A stretch of 64,000 nt of DNA from Porites lobata (Eukaryota > Cnidaria > Anthozoa > Scleractinia > Poritidae). Position 1 is the first letter of the stretch; each line of letters begins with the position of its first letter. The DNA lies in the NCBI GenBank assembly GCA_942486035.1, contig CALNXK010000034.1, positions 3,015,001 to 3,079,000 on the forward strand, written 5' to 3'. The position numbers and the translations under genes were made by a program. Below the pieces are notes generated by a model. It did not search any database. It was given only the letters and a program-made list of their open reading frames with translations, and was not told the DNA's origin. This document shows positions 52,701 to 60,992 of the stretch, in pieces.

Positions 52701-54918
52701 AAATTTCAAACTTAAATTATAAACTCTGTCAGACATCTTTTTCATCAATCTTCTTGTGCTTATGGCATGCATTTAAAATTGCTGATGTATGACTCTTTGT
52801 AATAATAAATTGCTCATAAGTTATAATATTGATCACATAATCCATAACCCTATTCTTCCAAATTAAGTCAATCATGGAAACTTGGAAAGAAATTCATATT
52901 ATTCATATGATCGTATTTGAAACCAATTTGACATTGGTATATCAGTTAATTTGTTTTCCAGATAACAGACACCACACTAAGACAGAGATACTTAGAGTTG
53001 GATTTAAATTTTACTGGCTCTGCAGAATACGTAATACATGTCACACAGTCCCAGTTGATTTGATGCTTCGTCTATAACCACTTAATGCGATTGTTGATAT
53101 CAACATTTCTTGTTGCTTGTTTGTGTTCATTCAGTCACACGATGTGACTGCATGAACACAAAACAAGCAACAAGAAATGTTGATGTCAACAATCACATTG
53201 CTGAACACCATTTACAGACAAAACATCAAATTGACTGGGACTCTGTGATATGTATTACGTATTCTACATACTACTATCAACGACTCACTTTAGAAAGTTG
53301 GTTTACAAACTTAGAATGAACAAACACCACTGAATTGAGACAACAGTTACTGGCACCCTACAAGCGACTTAATTGACAAACTCATGCTAAACCAACTACG
53401 AGAGAATGACTGGACAACTGACAATTTGGCTGACACTAAACGACTGTTTAACTCTGACAATTGACAGATCAAAACACACCAGTCACATTTTGAGTCTTCA
53501 TACCCATTCAATGCTTAACAGACAGACAAGCAATAAAATTGCAACTTAATTGACCAATCAGGTCAATAACCAGAGTTTAGTACCATAGACTGACGTGATA
53601 CAACCCACTTTGACTCGGAAGATGAATACTGACAGATTGTCGAAACATCGGTCACTGTCAACAACAGTCCTATTCAGGACTACATTCACCCGGACGATCA
53701 TGCTCGACCTATTCAAATGATGAAGTTACATAACTTGAATTTGGCATGACGCTTGAATCAAAGTGGTGCTATTGCTGCGTAGCACAGTAACCTTTATTTG
53801 CCAGCAATAGTACAATAATAATATTATAATAATAATTGAATAACCTACCCACGATGACCCTTCAGTACAAAGTACTGTTATCAACAAGGTACTGCTGACT
53901 AAGAATAAGAAACTAATAAATTAGAATTACTAAAATATAAGTTGGTTTCAAACACCATGCTGTTGCCGTGCTCAACTTCATTAATTATTAAAAAGATTAT
54001 CCATAATCAGAGCACACGAAGCAGGTTTTTGGCATTATCGCACACTCTTTTCATTCCACTGAATTAAGTTAAGCATCTACAAAGAAAATCCTTGGCACTG
54101 ATGGATTTATTTTGAGGGAATCTGCTCTCTCCCCCACCCCTCCCCTTCAGTCTACCACTGCTTTCATACCACCACCCTCCCATAAACTCCTTCCCTGTTC
54201 AGTCACAAGGCACATGCAGTCAGTGTGTTCAGCTGCTTATCCATATTTATTCTCAGGGGAGAGAGCAGAAATGTTCAGGTTGGTGCTAACATGAGTTGAA
54301 AGCAAACACCTGCCTAGAGAACTCTGCCCATCATGATTATATTGGTACAAGAAATTTAATTTACTGTAGAACACCCTGCAGAAATAAAGAACACTTTTCT
54401 TTCAAAATATATGAGACAAAGAAACCAAAAAAGAATGATCCAGCTGTCAACAACCACTATGACCCTTAATCGTTTACAGTCAAAATAAAATAAAAATTTT
54501 TCCGACTGAAATGTTTTCGGTAAGGAATCGAAATCAATAGTTTCTTTCTTTTTTTTCTGGAAGCAGATAAGCTTAAATTTTATTACAGTTTAGGAACGTA
54601 ACGTTTCCCGTGTCATGACAGGCACAAACCTACCCTGGCTGTAGTCTCCTTTTTCACGAAATAATCACCAAGCCGCGATTTCACAGAATTGAGGGTATCA
54701 GATCCATTCTTCTCTTCGACAGTGTAATTCGCACCATCGTATAACTCTTGCAGTTCGTGCGTTTTCAAGCCATCTTCAGCAAGCTTCAGCAGATAATTCT
54801 CCACTAGAGCGGTCCAATTCTTCACTGTTCTAGTGTTCAAAGTACCTCTAACAATAAATATTATCTCGAGAATAATCAAGAACAATAATAGAAAACGTTT
54901 GGATGAAAGGAACCTCAT
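28745..54918 (-). CDS. Voltage-gated calcium channel alpha2/delta-like auxiliary subunit
   Basis: Exons in transcript order: 54634-54918, 52440-52597, 48061-48213, 47136-47429, 46258-46386, 45325-45550, 44480-44745, 43409-43553, 36325-36678, 35972-36207, 35109-35264, 33364-33573, 32598-32807, 31405-31615, 30462-30600, 28745-29115 (3543 nt, about 1180 residues, in frame). It starts with a signal peptide (hydrophobic residues 8-24). A VWA_N-like region precedes the alpha2/delta hallmark RPWYIGATSGPKDIVIILD. A VWA domain follows with MIDAS DCSQS (about residue 252) and TDG (about 366), then the TVAMPVISK and DRKTG...YYYTSIKD blocks of the Cache-type region. A Cys-rich delta-like part ends in a hydrophobic tail that could carry a GPI anchor. 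Such subunits traffic and tune calcium channels at the plasma membrane. CACNA2D3/4-like is my best guess; CACHD1 is an alternative. The exon at 48061 has a weak donor. Confidence 0.9.
29383..29750. mobile_element. hAT-like MITE, copy 2
   Basis: CAGGGCTGTCAAAAAG and CTTATTGACAGCCCCG ends; opposite orientation to the copy at 18274-18583, with a shared interior (AAGTTCTTGAGGGC and related blocks). ATTTTG is present on both sides, a partial duplication. Confidence 0.72.
29799..30196. mobile_element. hAT-like MITE
   Basis: Ends CAGGGGCACCCAACG and CGTTGGGTGCCCCTG, with TGAATT on both sides as a partial target duplication. The interior repeats AATTTTCGGA-type units. A different family from the adjacent element. 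Confidence 0.75.
30725..31230. repeat. Repeat related to 45872-46215, interrupted by an insertion
   Basis: Shares GACGACGG, GAACGTCA, TGCATCA(C/A)GCTTTTT and GGAGGACGTGAAC with the element at 45872-46215 in the same order. It is split by the element at 30774-30950. Confidence 0.6.
30774..30950. mobile_element. Small insertion inside the 30725-31230 repeat
   Basis: Ends GACCCC and GGGGTC are flanked by TTTA on both sides. The interior carries inverted TTGCACGG and CCGTGCAA blocks and GTGTAAACG-type motifs. The limits are approximate. Confidence 0.55.
31713..31990 (-). repeat. tRNA-derived SINE, family A, copy 1
   Basis: On the minus strand GAGCAAGGGATGGTGCATTG opens a tRNA-like head with an A-box and the B-box GGTTCAAATCTC. 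The body contains the GGTTTTCCCCTCTCCTC-type block, and it ends in a TTTA-repeat tail (31720-31752). The same modules recur at 48330-48600. Intronic in alpha2/delta. Confidence 0.8.
34100..34803. mobile_element. Tigger/pogo-like MITE with TA duplication
   Basis: The inverted ends are about 115 bp, starting CAGTCAAACCAGGTCAAGCG, with the dinucleotide TA on each side (34098-34099 and 34804-34805). The CAGTCAAACC terminus and TA target fit the Tigger/pogo group. 704 bp, no transposase. Lies in an alpha2/delta intron. Confidence 0.85.
35685..35722. repeat. Microsatellite (AAT)n then (AAAG)n
   Basis: A short AAT run passes into AAAG repeats in an intron of the alpha2/delta gene. Confidence 0.75.
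39381..42717 (+). CDS. Prostanoid-receptor-like class A GPCR nested antisense in an alpha2/delta intron
   Basis: Exons 39381-40166, 41668-41870 and 42543-42717 give 387 residues in frame. Exon 2 could end at a stop at 41872, but CACAG/GTGAGA is a strong donor and joins a 58-codon Ser-rich cytoplasmic tail. Seen: N-glycosylation sequon at Asn4; TM1 with LANAF; Asp59 in TM2; Cys86 and Cys164 for the conserved disulfide; DRY at 110-112; WIPF in TM6; DPFMY closing TM7. The extracellular loop 2 segment GTFCTVNWF resembles the prostanoid-receptor GxWCFxxW motif. Prostanoid receptors also have DPWxY in TM7, but the family Arg a few residues before it is replaced here by a hydrophobic/Asn stretch. 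It is a plasma-membrane receptor; the ligand is not known. Intron 1 contains the MITEs 40251-40395 and 41419-41533. Confidence 0.85.
40251..40395. repeat. MITE in GPCR intron 1
   Basis: GGCCCCAGTTGTTTAAAAG at the left and the diverged inverted TTTTTAACAAATGGGG at the right, with inner GGATAGAGCTATCC-type palindromes repeated. About 145 bp. Confidence 0.8.
41419..41533. repeat. Intact MITE copy (empty-site reference)
   Basis: ATCCTTGGTTTAAATTTTAT pairs with ATAAAATTTAAACCAAGGA, with a further GTGGTTCAATTTT flank at the left. This is the uninterrupted version of the element split at 49430-52432, and lies in GPCR intron 1. Confidence 0.8.
42840..42985. repeat. Possible retroelement 3' remnant
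   Basis: Contains CACTCGAAACATCAGCCCTC followed by an AATCAAATCAAAACC-type tail, which resembles the 3' ends of cnidarian retroelements such as Penelope-like elements. No coding sequence remains, so this is a tentative call. Confidence 0.3.
45872..46215. repeat. Dispersed repeat with GACGACG ends
   Basis: GGGAGCTTACGCAAACACGA at the left and the diverged inverted CGCCGTCGTCCGGGTTACTT at the right. Shares its core with 30725-31230. Intronic. Confidence 0.65.
47801..47938. repeat. Fold-back element
   Basis: CATGATCTTTGCAG pairs with CTGCAAAGATCATG, and the inner AAGAACCTGAAAAAATTC pairs with GAATTTTTTCAGGTTCTT. Intronic, non-coding. Confidence 0.8.
48330..48600 (-). repeat. tRNA-derived SINE, family A, copy 2
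   Basis: On the minus strand GAGCAAGGGTGGCGTAGTGG forms the tRNA-like head; the B-box is degraded (CCTTCAAATTCCA). The TTTA-repeat tail lies at 48341-48362. Shares body and order with the copy at 31713-31990. Confidence 0.8.
49507..50245 (-). pseudogene. Retrotransposon protease and start of reverse transcriptase
   Basis: The retropepsin active site reads VLIDSGASCNVMG, followed by LLGRETA. The RT N-terminus has the usual LDELLELDIIEEV then GPSGWISPLVVVPK and breaks off at GDVRV, where the frame runs into the LTR stub. The RT catalytic YxDD and all of RNase H and integrase are absent. Confidence 0.88.
50771..51280 (-). pseudogene. Retrotransposon gag (disrupted)
   Basis: Begins MPGGGGSGETNATSG and has the capsid-like SQRWKKWKRAF and VLDDHFVPKANIPFERHLF stretches seen in cnidarian Gypsy gags. 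The frame is broken after an inserted 64-bp copy of its own zinc-knuckle region (50782-50845) and stops at once. The remaining gag (ending in CRKCGETGHFKVKC) continues in shifted frames down to about 50370. Confidence 0.8.
51396..51587 (-). repeat. 5' LTR of the retrotransposon
   Basis: 192 bp, TG...CA ends with short inverted TGTAGT/ACTACA. The 58-bp stub at 49449-49506 is nearly identical to its end. Contains GAATAAAGTGTG on the minus strand, a possible polyadenylation signal. Confidence 0.85.
51679..52398. mobile_element. TTAA-flanked TIR element
   Basis: Ends GGTCTCGGTAAA and TTTACCGAGACC lie between TTAA duplicates (51675-51678 and 52399-52402). An internal inverted pair GGGTGTGAGGAATTTT / AAAATTCCTCACACCC is present. 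TTAA targeting fits the piggyBac group, though the tips are atypical. 720 bp, no transposase. Confidence 0.82.
53090..53730 (+). mobile_element. 5'-truncated Penelope-like element fragment with inverted start
   Basis: 53143-53316 encodes NHIAEHHLQTKHQIDWDS and YYQRLTLESWFTNLE, similar to the C-terminal part of Penelope-type GIY-YIG endonuclease proteins. Several stops follow. The 3' part has the ATCGGTCACTGTCAACAACA and CACCCGGACGATCATGCTC segment typical of such elements. 53090-53139 is an inverted copy of the first 50 bp, forming a hairpin. It lies in alpha2/delta intron 1. Confidence 0.6.
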
Positions 54919-55533
54919 TATACTTCGATCGGCTTATAATTTCAGGTAAACCGGCATTAATCAAGCCCTGTACAAATCCACTGCAACAATTGAACCGTAA
55001 AGTACAGTAATGACCCCAAACGAGATGTAATTCTGCAGTGAACCATACACATGGACTCTCCAATTCTCTCTCGGACTACAACAGCTGTTCATATAAAAGA
55101 ATCATTCCCCAACAACTCACGCTTTGAACAAACCAAAAGAACCTGCGCGCTATGTGGTGAACGGACCCGTACACCACCATTCATGAGATTGTAGTCTGTT
55201 CGGAGATGAAAAAAAATCCGCCTTAGATCCTGCAGCAGAATAATGTCCGAGATATGACCCTGCCAATGGACAGCCGAGGTCAACTTCTCCAAGCAGAAGC
55301 GCAAACTTCTTGAGCAAATATGCAAATCGCTCCACTGCACACCTTGTCAACTGCGTGACATTTGAACCTTCGAGCAGTCACGAGACATGGAATACCTCCA
55401 GGGGGTGCCACAGGGTACAAAGACGAACAAAGGCCGGGGAGCAGGGAACTTCCTAGGATTGACTGTGATTGACTAATGGGGTTGCATTTTCAATAGATTT
55501 ACTAGAATAGGGTCGCACTTGTTCAGTTTTTGC

Positions 55534-55731
55534 TAGCCTGCGTAGCAAGCGTTTCCGTTTGGTTTCGTAGCAAAGAAAGACCGAGGAACGGGATTCTCGG
55601 GTTTTAGCCGCGCGAGAAATGAAACAAGAGCCTCCCGCTCTTTCACTTAACGCCATTTTTCGCGCGGTCTTTGACTCTCGTTCCTCGTTCTTTGCTCCTA
55701 AACCGCACGGAAACGCTTGCTAAGCAGGCTA
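55534..55731. mobile_element. MITE with perfect 9 bp target duplication
   Basis: TAGCCTGCGTAGCAAGCGTT and its diverged inverted partner AACGCTTGCTAAGCAGGCTA bound 198 bp; AGTTTTTGC is duplicated exactly (55525-55533 and 55732-55740). The inner arms (CGAGGAACG and relatives) also pair. Confidence 0.88.
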
Positions 55732-55829
55732 AGTTTTTGCGGGTAAGAAAATTCTAAATAGCCTGCGTAGCTGGTGGGATTGTTGTGCCCTGGCCTACTT
55801 TCTTGGCGGCGGTAGCCTGCGTAGCAGTG

Positions 55830-56269
55830 CCGGGGGGGGTACTCGCAGAAAAATTGGGTAGGGGTGTGCGGCCCGCTTCCCAAAACCCTTACCCTATTTA
55901 TGACCAAAATCTGCGATTTTCCCTACCCTATTTATGACCTAACCAAAAATTTGATACCCTATTTATGACCTGACCCTTAAATCAATACCCTGTTTCAGAC
56001 CTGCCTTATAATTATTTCCCTAGTTCAGACCAATGTTAAAGGCAATGTTTATCTGCTTTTATTAGGTTAGGGGGACACGATAAGGAAGTAGCTTCTTCTA
56101 AAAAAGTGCATTCAAGACTACAGTGCAAAAATCGTTACCCTATTTATGACCAAAATGGCGGCAAAATAGCCAAAATCGATACCCAATTTATGACCAAAAC
56201 GGCTGAAAAACCCTACCCTTTGGGGCCGCACATACATATATAGCCCATATTAGGGAGTACCCCCCGGGG
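55830..56269. repeat. Inverted-end element with CCGGGG termini
   Basis: CCGGGGGGGGTACTC and GAGTACCCCCCGGGG bound 440 bp with multiple CCCTATTTATGACC repeats inside. The tip resembles that of the element at 1281-1676, but no target duplication is visible. Confidence 0.7.
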
Positions 56270-56827
56270 CTATAACCAAGTAAGACTATAAGTAAGGAAA
56301 TACGCGGTCCAGTCAAAAGACTCACATTTTCTTTAGAAAAACCCTAAGCAGGAATCTGCTGAGTCACAATGCAATTCTCCATAGTTGATGCAGCTTCATT
56401 TTAAGCTGCACTTCATTCTTATCACTTTGGATCTATAAATCACTATCCGTGATAATCTAACATTCTGCAAAGAAAACTAACGAGCTGGGCCCAGCGTGAT
56501 ACAGCATTGCATGTTCACGGACTAAAAACAGTCACATAGTTATTCAGGTCCAGAAGGCACTTTGGAGAAAATTAGAGCCCTTACTCGGCCGTAATAAAAA
56601 GCTTTAAAGAATATGCTCTTGCATAAGAGGGCAAATCCTGCCGACCAGAAACAAAAACTACAGTAAATCGATATATGTGCCATGACCTCTCAATGTGAAA
56701 TAGGCGGCTTAACCAGAACCTTCTAGAGCATAATCTACCCAGCAGAACGAAAAAAACGTTTTTGGAACAAGCAGCATTTTAGCATAACGTAAAAGTCGTA
56801 CAGGCCTACCACCGCCTTTCATTGCTA

Positions 56828-56890
56828 CGGAAGTTGGAAGTCGGAAATCGGAAGTCGGAAGTTGGAAGTTGGAAGTCGGAAGTCGGAAGA
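56828..56890 (+). promoter_or_regulatory. Nine-unit tandem array of GGAA-core heptamers
   Basis: Nine back-to-back 7-bp units, (C/T)GGAAGT with three changed bases, end 65 bp before the start codon at 56956. GGAAGT is the core recognised by ETS factors, so the array could act as a clustered ETS-type promoter; equally it may be a microsatellite. The repeat is visible, the function is inference. Confidence 0.6.
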
Positions 56891-56955
56891 CCCTCCTCTG
56901 CTAAACATAATGCTCAATTTTCTGTCTCCAGTAACATCTTGTTCTCGTTACAAAG

Positions 56956-58608
56956 ATGTCGGGAAAGTGCTTCGTAATCAGCAGCTGCATTTTCTTCATA
57001 GTTGTATGCGTTATTTTAACATATTTAAGTCTTTCGTGGTATATAGTAGGCAACCTGTATGCCAGCGCGCCGAAAGACAATGGAGAATTCGATTTGATTC
57101 TGTGGACAGGGCAGGGGAAATTGGAAGTTTCTGGTTCGTCCTCTTATTCAGAGGAACTTAGAGCTGAACTTAAACCACCCAGTGTCGTTTCCTTTATTCG
57201 GGAATCAACGACAGGCAATTCAGTGAGATGTCTCGCTGTGTATTTGAGCCTCACAAATGCATGTCAAGCGCTCGACGATGTAAGCAAAGTAAAGACTCCA
57301 GTTCCCAAAATAGCTTATGTCACCCTTGTGGATGAATCTACGTGTACGTTACAAGAGCTTGCCGGAAATGTGCAGAATGCAGGGTACTCTGTGCTGATAT
57401 ATGGTGGATCTGAGACTTTGGCGATAATGAAGAACAGTAAGAACAAAGTGTTAATTCCAGTAGCAAGTTTGCAAATTGATTCAACACTTTGGAATGCAGA
57501 TCGAACTTATGTTGACATTGCCATTGTTGACACAGATAAACTGAGGAAAATGGAATCTTACTTAAAGAGACTATATTTTTGGTTTCTTATTGGACCTTTA
57601 ATTACACTCGAGTGGATGAGACGTACAAGGAAATTTTGTTGGATGTCTGACAGTCAAGATGATCAACGAGAAGCGGAAGAGCGAACAACTGAAAACGAAA
57701 GAAATGCTGTTGAAAACGAAATTCGAACCATGGAAGAAGGTGAAAATGGAACTGAGGAGTCACGTCAACTTTTGCCCCCAAATTCTGTTATTCAAAGAAG
57801 CTGCGAGGAACAACCGTTACTTGACGTTGAAAATACAAGACAACCCCGACGCAGTGGAAGGGTGAAAAGTTTGAAAAACTTCTTTTACAAAGGGTTATTG
57901 TGTTTTTTTTACCTAATACTTATCATTGCCGCTCTTCCAATGGGTATATCTAGTGGAGGTTTATCTTTTTTTAGATTTGATTACATTTCGCACCTCAGCT
58001 TTTCATATCCCGGACTAGGAGCAAAATCCTTCCTCTCCGACCTCCTAGACAAATGCCGCAACATGGCATATGGACCTTCTGCACTTATCGCGTTTATTCT
58101 AATTGTTTTGCTGTGGTCACTTATTCAGATATTTTGTTTCTTACTGTACAGTCGGTTAGCTTGTACTTCCACTTGGGTTGTTCCTATCAATTTTTTAAAA
58201 CTTATTCGTAGCAACTGGTTTGCTTCAAACATTTCGTTGCTGGTTTTAGCTGTAGTGGTCCCTTTATGTACCTCGACATACTATTTTGGCTATTTCGCAT
58301 CTTACAACGCCGTTTGCACAATGTGTAATCTGCTTTTCTCAATCATTTTAAACAAGCACAAGTTTGTCACGCGTTACGTTTTCTACATTAGCGTGTGCAT
58401 GATTTTTGCGTATCTGGAAAGCAGCATCGTTGCCGTGTTTTATTTTGTTCTCAATTCTGAAGGATCCTTAGACAACTTAAAACTAACTGCCCTTCGCACT
58501 GTGGCGATCGGACTTACTTTGAAAGTGAGTTTCAGTTCTTCCATGCACATCATACGGAAACTCAATAAGCCGGAGGAATCGCTGTTTGAGGGACTTTCGG
58601 AGACCTAA
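56956..58608 (+). CDS. Multi-pass membrane protein with possible PA-like luminal domain, family unknown
   Basis: A single uninterrupted 550-codon frame. Residues 6-29 are hydrophobic (signal or first TM). Residues about 117-150 (KIAYVTLVDESTC then NVQNAGYSVLIYGG) follow the strand-loop-helix pattern of protease-associated (PA) domains, where a Cys and an xAGAxxVIVY-like strand recur. TM at 203-221; a highly charged loop at 231-308 (Glu/Arg-rich, ends RRSGRVK); then TM-like segments near 312-332, 371-398, 425-448, 450-466 and 471-497, perhaps another at 508-527. PA-TM proteins such as the Goliath/GRAIL E3 ligases have a RING after the TM; none is present here. It also lacks the YD/GxGD motifs of SPPL2 proteases. 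The first Met with a hydrophobic follow-on was chosen as start. I do not recognise a family. Confidence 0.8.
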   Translation: MSGKCFVISSCIFFIVVCVILTYLSLSWYIVGNLYASAPKDNGEFDLILWTGQGKLEVSGSSSYSEELRAELKPPSVVSFIRESTTGNSVRCLAVYLSLTNACQALDDVSKVKTPVPKIAYVTLVDESTCTLQELAGNVQNAGYSVLIYGGSETLAIMKNSKNKVLIPVASLQIDSTLWNADRTYVDIAIVDTDKLRKMESYLKRLYFWFLIGPLITLEWMRRTRKFCWMSDSQDDQREAEERTTENERNAVENEIRTMEEGENGTEESRQLLPPNSVIQRSCEEQPLLDVENTRQPRRSGRVKSLKNFFYKGLLCFFYLILIIAALPMGISSGGLSFFRFDYISHLSFSYPGLGAKSFLSDLLDKCRNMAYGPSALIAFILIVLLWSLIQIFCFLLYSRLACTSTWVVPINFLKLIRSNWFASNISLLVLAVVVPLCTSTYYFGYFASYNAVCTMCNLLFSIILNKHKFVTRYVFYISVCMIFAYLESSIVAVFYFVLNSEGSLDNLKLTALRTVAIGLTLKVSFSSSMHIIRKLNKPEESLFEGLSET

Positions 58609-58861
58609 ACCAACCTTCCCAAGTTTTACTGATTGAGTTCTCCGGCGTCTACCGTTTTACTGAAAACTGAAACAACGGTTTGTGAAGTGATCATAGTACT
58701 TAGTATAAACATAAAGTTAGATAAGAAGACCAAAGAAAGTTAGGATACTATAGAAGTAAATTTTGCTCCGACATGTGTACAGCGATCAAATGCGCCGGCT
58801 TATTGGGCGGTTGTAATTTCTAAATTTAATTCGATTTCCAATCAAGAGCCGTTAAAGTATA

Positions 58862-59582
58862 CAGTCTAACGTCTCCTTACGGACGCCTCTATTATACGGA
58901 CAGTTCGTTTGGTCCCCGAAATGCCAAAAATGATACCGTTTCCTACCTCTACAATACGGACACCTCTGTAAAGCGGACACTTGGTTCTGTCCCTTTGGTG
59001 TCCGTATTAAAGTGCCCATCACCTAAAATTTTTTATTTTCTTATCTGAAACTATACCTTATTAAAATAACTTCTGCGAAAAAATTTTGCGGTTTGAACAA
59101 AACGCGATTTTTTTTAACCAATTTTTGAAGTCTACATTTTTGCGGTACACCCGTGACGCTGGTCACGCAAACTAGCAGGTTCACATATGACGTCATGTGA
59201 CGTAAATTAAGTAACTCCCATTACCTTGCCTTCACCAGCTGTACACAAAGAAGATCAATTACAACTAAGGATTGAATCACAACGTCTTCGCAAGAAGAAA
59301 GTTTTTCCGAAACAGAAAAACCTACCAGAACTCTTAATGTTTTCCTGTCGATGAAGTCACGTGTTCCTTAAAGCACGTCATATGACATCATACTCCGAGA
59401 GAAGACTAAGACGAATGGTGTGCCAAAATGGCGGCAAATTTGAACGTTTTTAAAAAATTCTGAAAAAATCGTCTTTGGTTCAAATCGCAAAATGTTTTAG
59501 CAGAAGTTATTCTAATAAGGTGTAGTTTCAGATAACAAAATATAAAATTTTAGGTTATGAGTACTTTAAAGAGGTTTGACTG
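58862..59582. mobile_element. Tigger/pogo-like MITE with TA duplication
   Basis: Ends CAGTCTAACGTC and GAGGTTTGACTG, flanked by TA on both sides (58860-58861 and 59583-59584). Repeated TACGGAC motifs lie near the left end. It contains the nested TTAA-flanked element 59011-59565. Confidence 0.8.
59011..59565. mobile_element. TTAA-flanked element nested in a Tigger-like MITE
   Basis: Ends AGTGCCCATCACCTAAAATT and the diverged inverted copy, about 85 bp of arm. TTAA lies at 59007-59010 and 59566-59569. Non-coding. Different tips from the TTAA element at 51679-52398. Confidence 0.8.
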
Positions 59583-59620
59583 TATTTTAGAAGTCCTTAA
59601 AGGATCTACCGTTTTCCTAA

Positions 59621-60525
59621 GGGACCAGTCATAATTTAAGTTGGAGGGGTGGGGGGAGGGGGGGAGGAGAAATTGGGGGGCCTTCAATTTTTTTTGGATG
59701 GAATATGGGGGGCCTTAAAATGCCAAAAGATGACCTTGGGGGGGCCTTCAAATTTCTTGTAAGTAGCATCCCTACTGAGCAGCATGATGTTCAAGTATTA
59801 AAGGACCTGATTTTGATTCAGGTTTACACAAAGTCCTATATTGTGTAATATCATGAATACTAAAACAATTTAATCAGCATTTTGACAAAAAGAGTTAATG
59901 CTCAGATAGTAGGTGCATCAACACAACATGCATTATTGTGTAACACTGAAACAAATTCATCGGCATTTTAACATATGATTACATGCATAAAGTCATGTTA
60001 TGCAATCTCACTATCCGAATCATTATTTGTAGATGAGGTTGATGTGGACTCACTGTCTGTGTCACTGTCAAGTTTTTTGCTATTAGAGCATGTACTGCTC
60101 ATATAAAAAGCAGTAAGCTTTGGCTGATTATCTTCTTTCTTCCTTGAAGCGGTCCTTACGGCCTCTAACCTTTCGATGGCTTGTCTTATCTCAATTATAA
60201 CACAATCACTGATACATCCTTGCTCTATAAGCTGTTTGAGAGGCTCTGGGTGAAATCTCTTTCTCAGTTTAGTGTGAAGTGCTTCTCTGTTGTTAGTTGG
60301 CACATTCGGAAGTGACAGTGAGTAAGAACGGTAAAGTAAAGAAAATGTTATTTGTTCTTACCATTTGGGTATTATGTATAAGAAAGGGGGGCTCTTAAAT
60401 CCTTTAACATGATTGAAGGGGGGTACCTAAAAAACATGGGTGCTATTAGTGGGGGTCTGGAACTAATTTGGGATAAAAAACAATTTCTCCTCCACCCCCC
60501 TCCAACTTAAATTATGACTGGTCCC
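59621..60525. mobile_element. TIR element with TAA duplication and a short ORF
   Basis: Ends GGGACCAGTCATAATTTAAG and its inverted partner, then G-rich/C-rich blocks; TAA on both sides (59618-59620 and 60526-60528), as in PIF/Harbinger. Minus-strand ORF 59998-60303 (101 residues) has a basic LHTKLRKRFHPE stretch and a Ser/Asp-rich tail; it may be a transposase or accessory remnant, but I see no catalytic motif. Confidence 0.75.
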
Positions 60526-60672
60526 TAACTCGGAGCCTTTCAAAGGGCCTTTTTAGCTTGTATGGTTTGTTATCCCATTTCATGCCACGTGATGTTACCC
60601 CAGAGAATTGTTTCTTTCAAATTTCTTTTAAATACGCGCATATGTAAGCATAATTTATGAAAGGACAAAAAG

Positions 60673-60784
60673 TAGCCTCCCCGCAGACGTCCTATGGGGT
60701 TCGTTCGTCACGCATTCAATTCTCCCCCGTAAGGGAAAATGAATGCCTGACGAACAAACCCCAAAGGACGTCTGCGGGGAGGCT
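60673..60784. mobile_element. Short MITE with 9-10 bp target duplication
   Basis: TAGCCTCCCCGCAGACGTCC and GGACGTCTGCGGGGAGGCT bound 112 bp. GGACAAAAAG is duplicated (60663-60672 and 60785-60794), with one terminal base ambiguous. The inner GGGGTTCGTTCGTC arms pair with GACGAACAAACCCC. Confidence 0.88.
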
Positions 60785-60910
60785 GGACAAAAAGCAAATT
60801 GCCTAAAGAACATCACGTGACCTGAAAAGGAAACAAAACGTACAAACCGAAAAGGTGTCTGTTTTCCATAATTTTGACCGACCATTTCCGCCTCTCAGCG
60901 CTCCCCCTGA

Positions 60911-60992
60911 AAGCCTGTTCCAGGCTTCGAGATAGTCGGGTCCATGAAATAGAGAAAGTGCGAACACTATGTGAGAGCCTGGAACAGGCTAA
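60911..60992. repeat. Short fold-back repeat
   Basis: AAGCCTGTTCCAGGCT is matched by AGCCTGGAACAGGCT about 50 bp later; no clear target duplication. Confidence 0.7.

Larger units (their letters stand above)
54919..56827. other. Divergent intergenic region between alpha2/delta and the PA-like gene
   Basis: About 1.9 kb between the two start regions. Contains the MITEs 55534-55731 and 55830-56269 and a partial further copy of the TAGCCTGCGTAGC end at 55760-55773 and 55812-55824. No gene was found; it presumably holds promoters for both genes. Confidence 0.6.

Noticed and set aside
56828..56890. CRISPR-like array
   Set aside because: The units are 7 bp with no spacers, in an animal genome; it is a simple tandem repeat.
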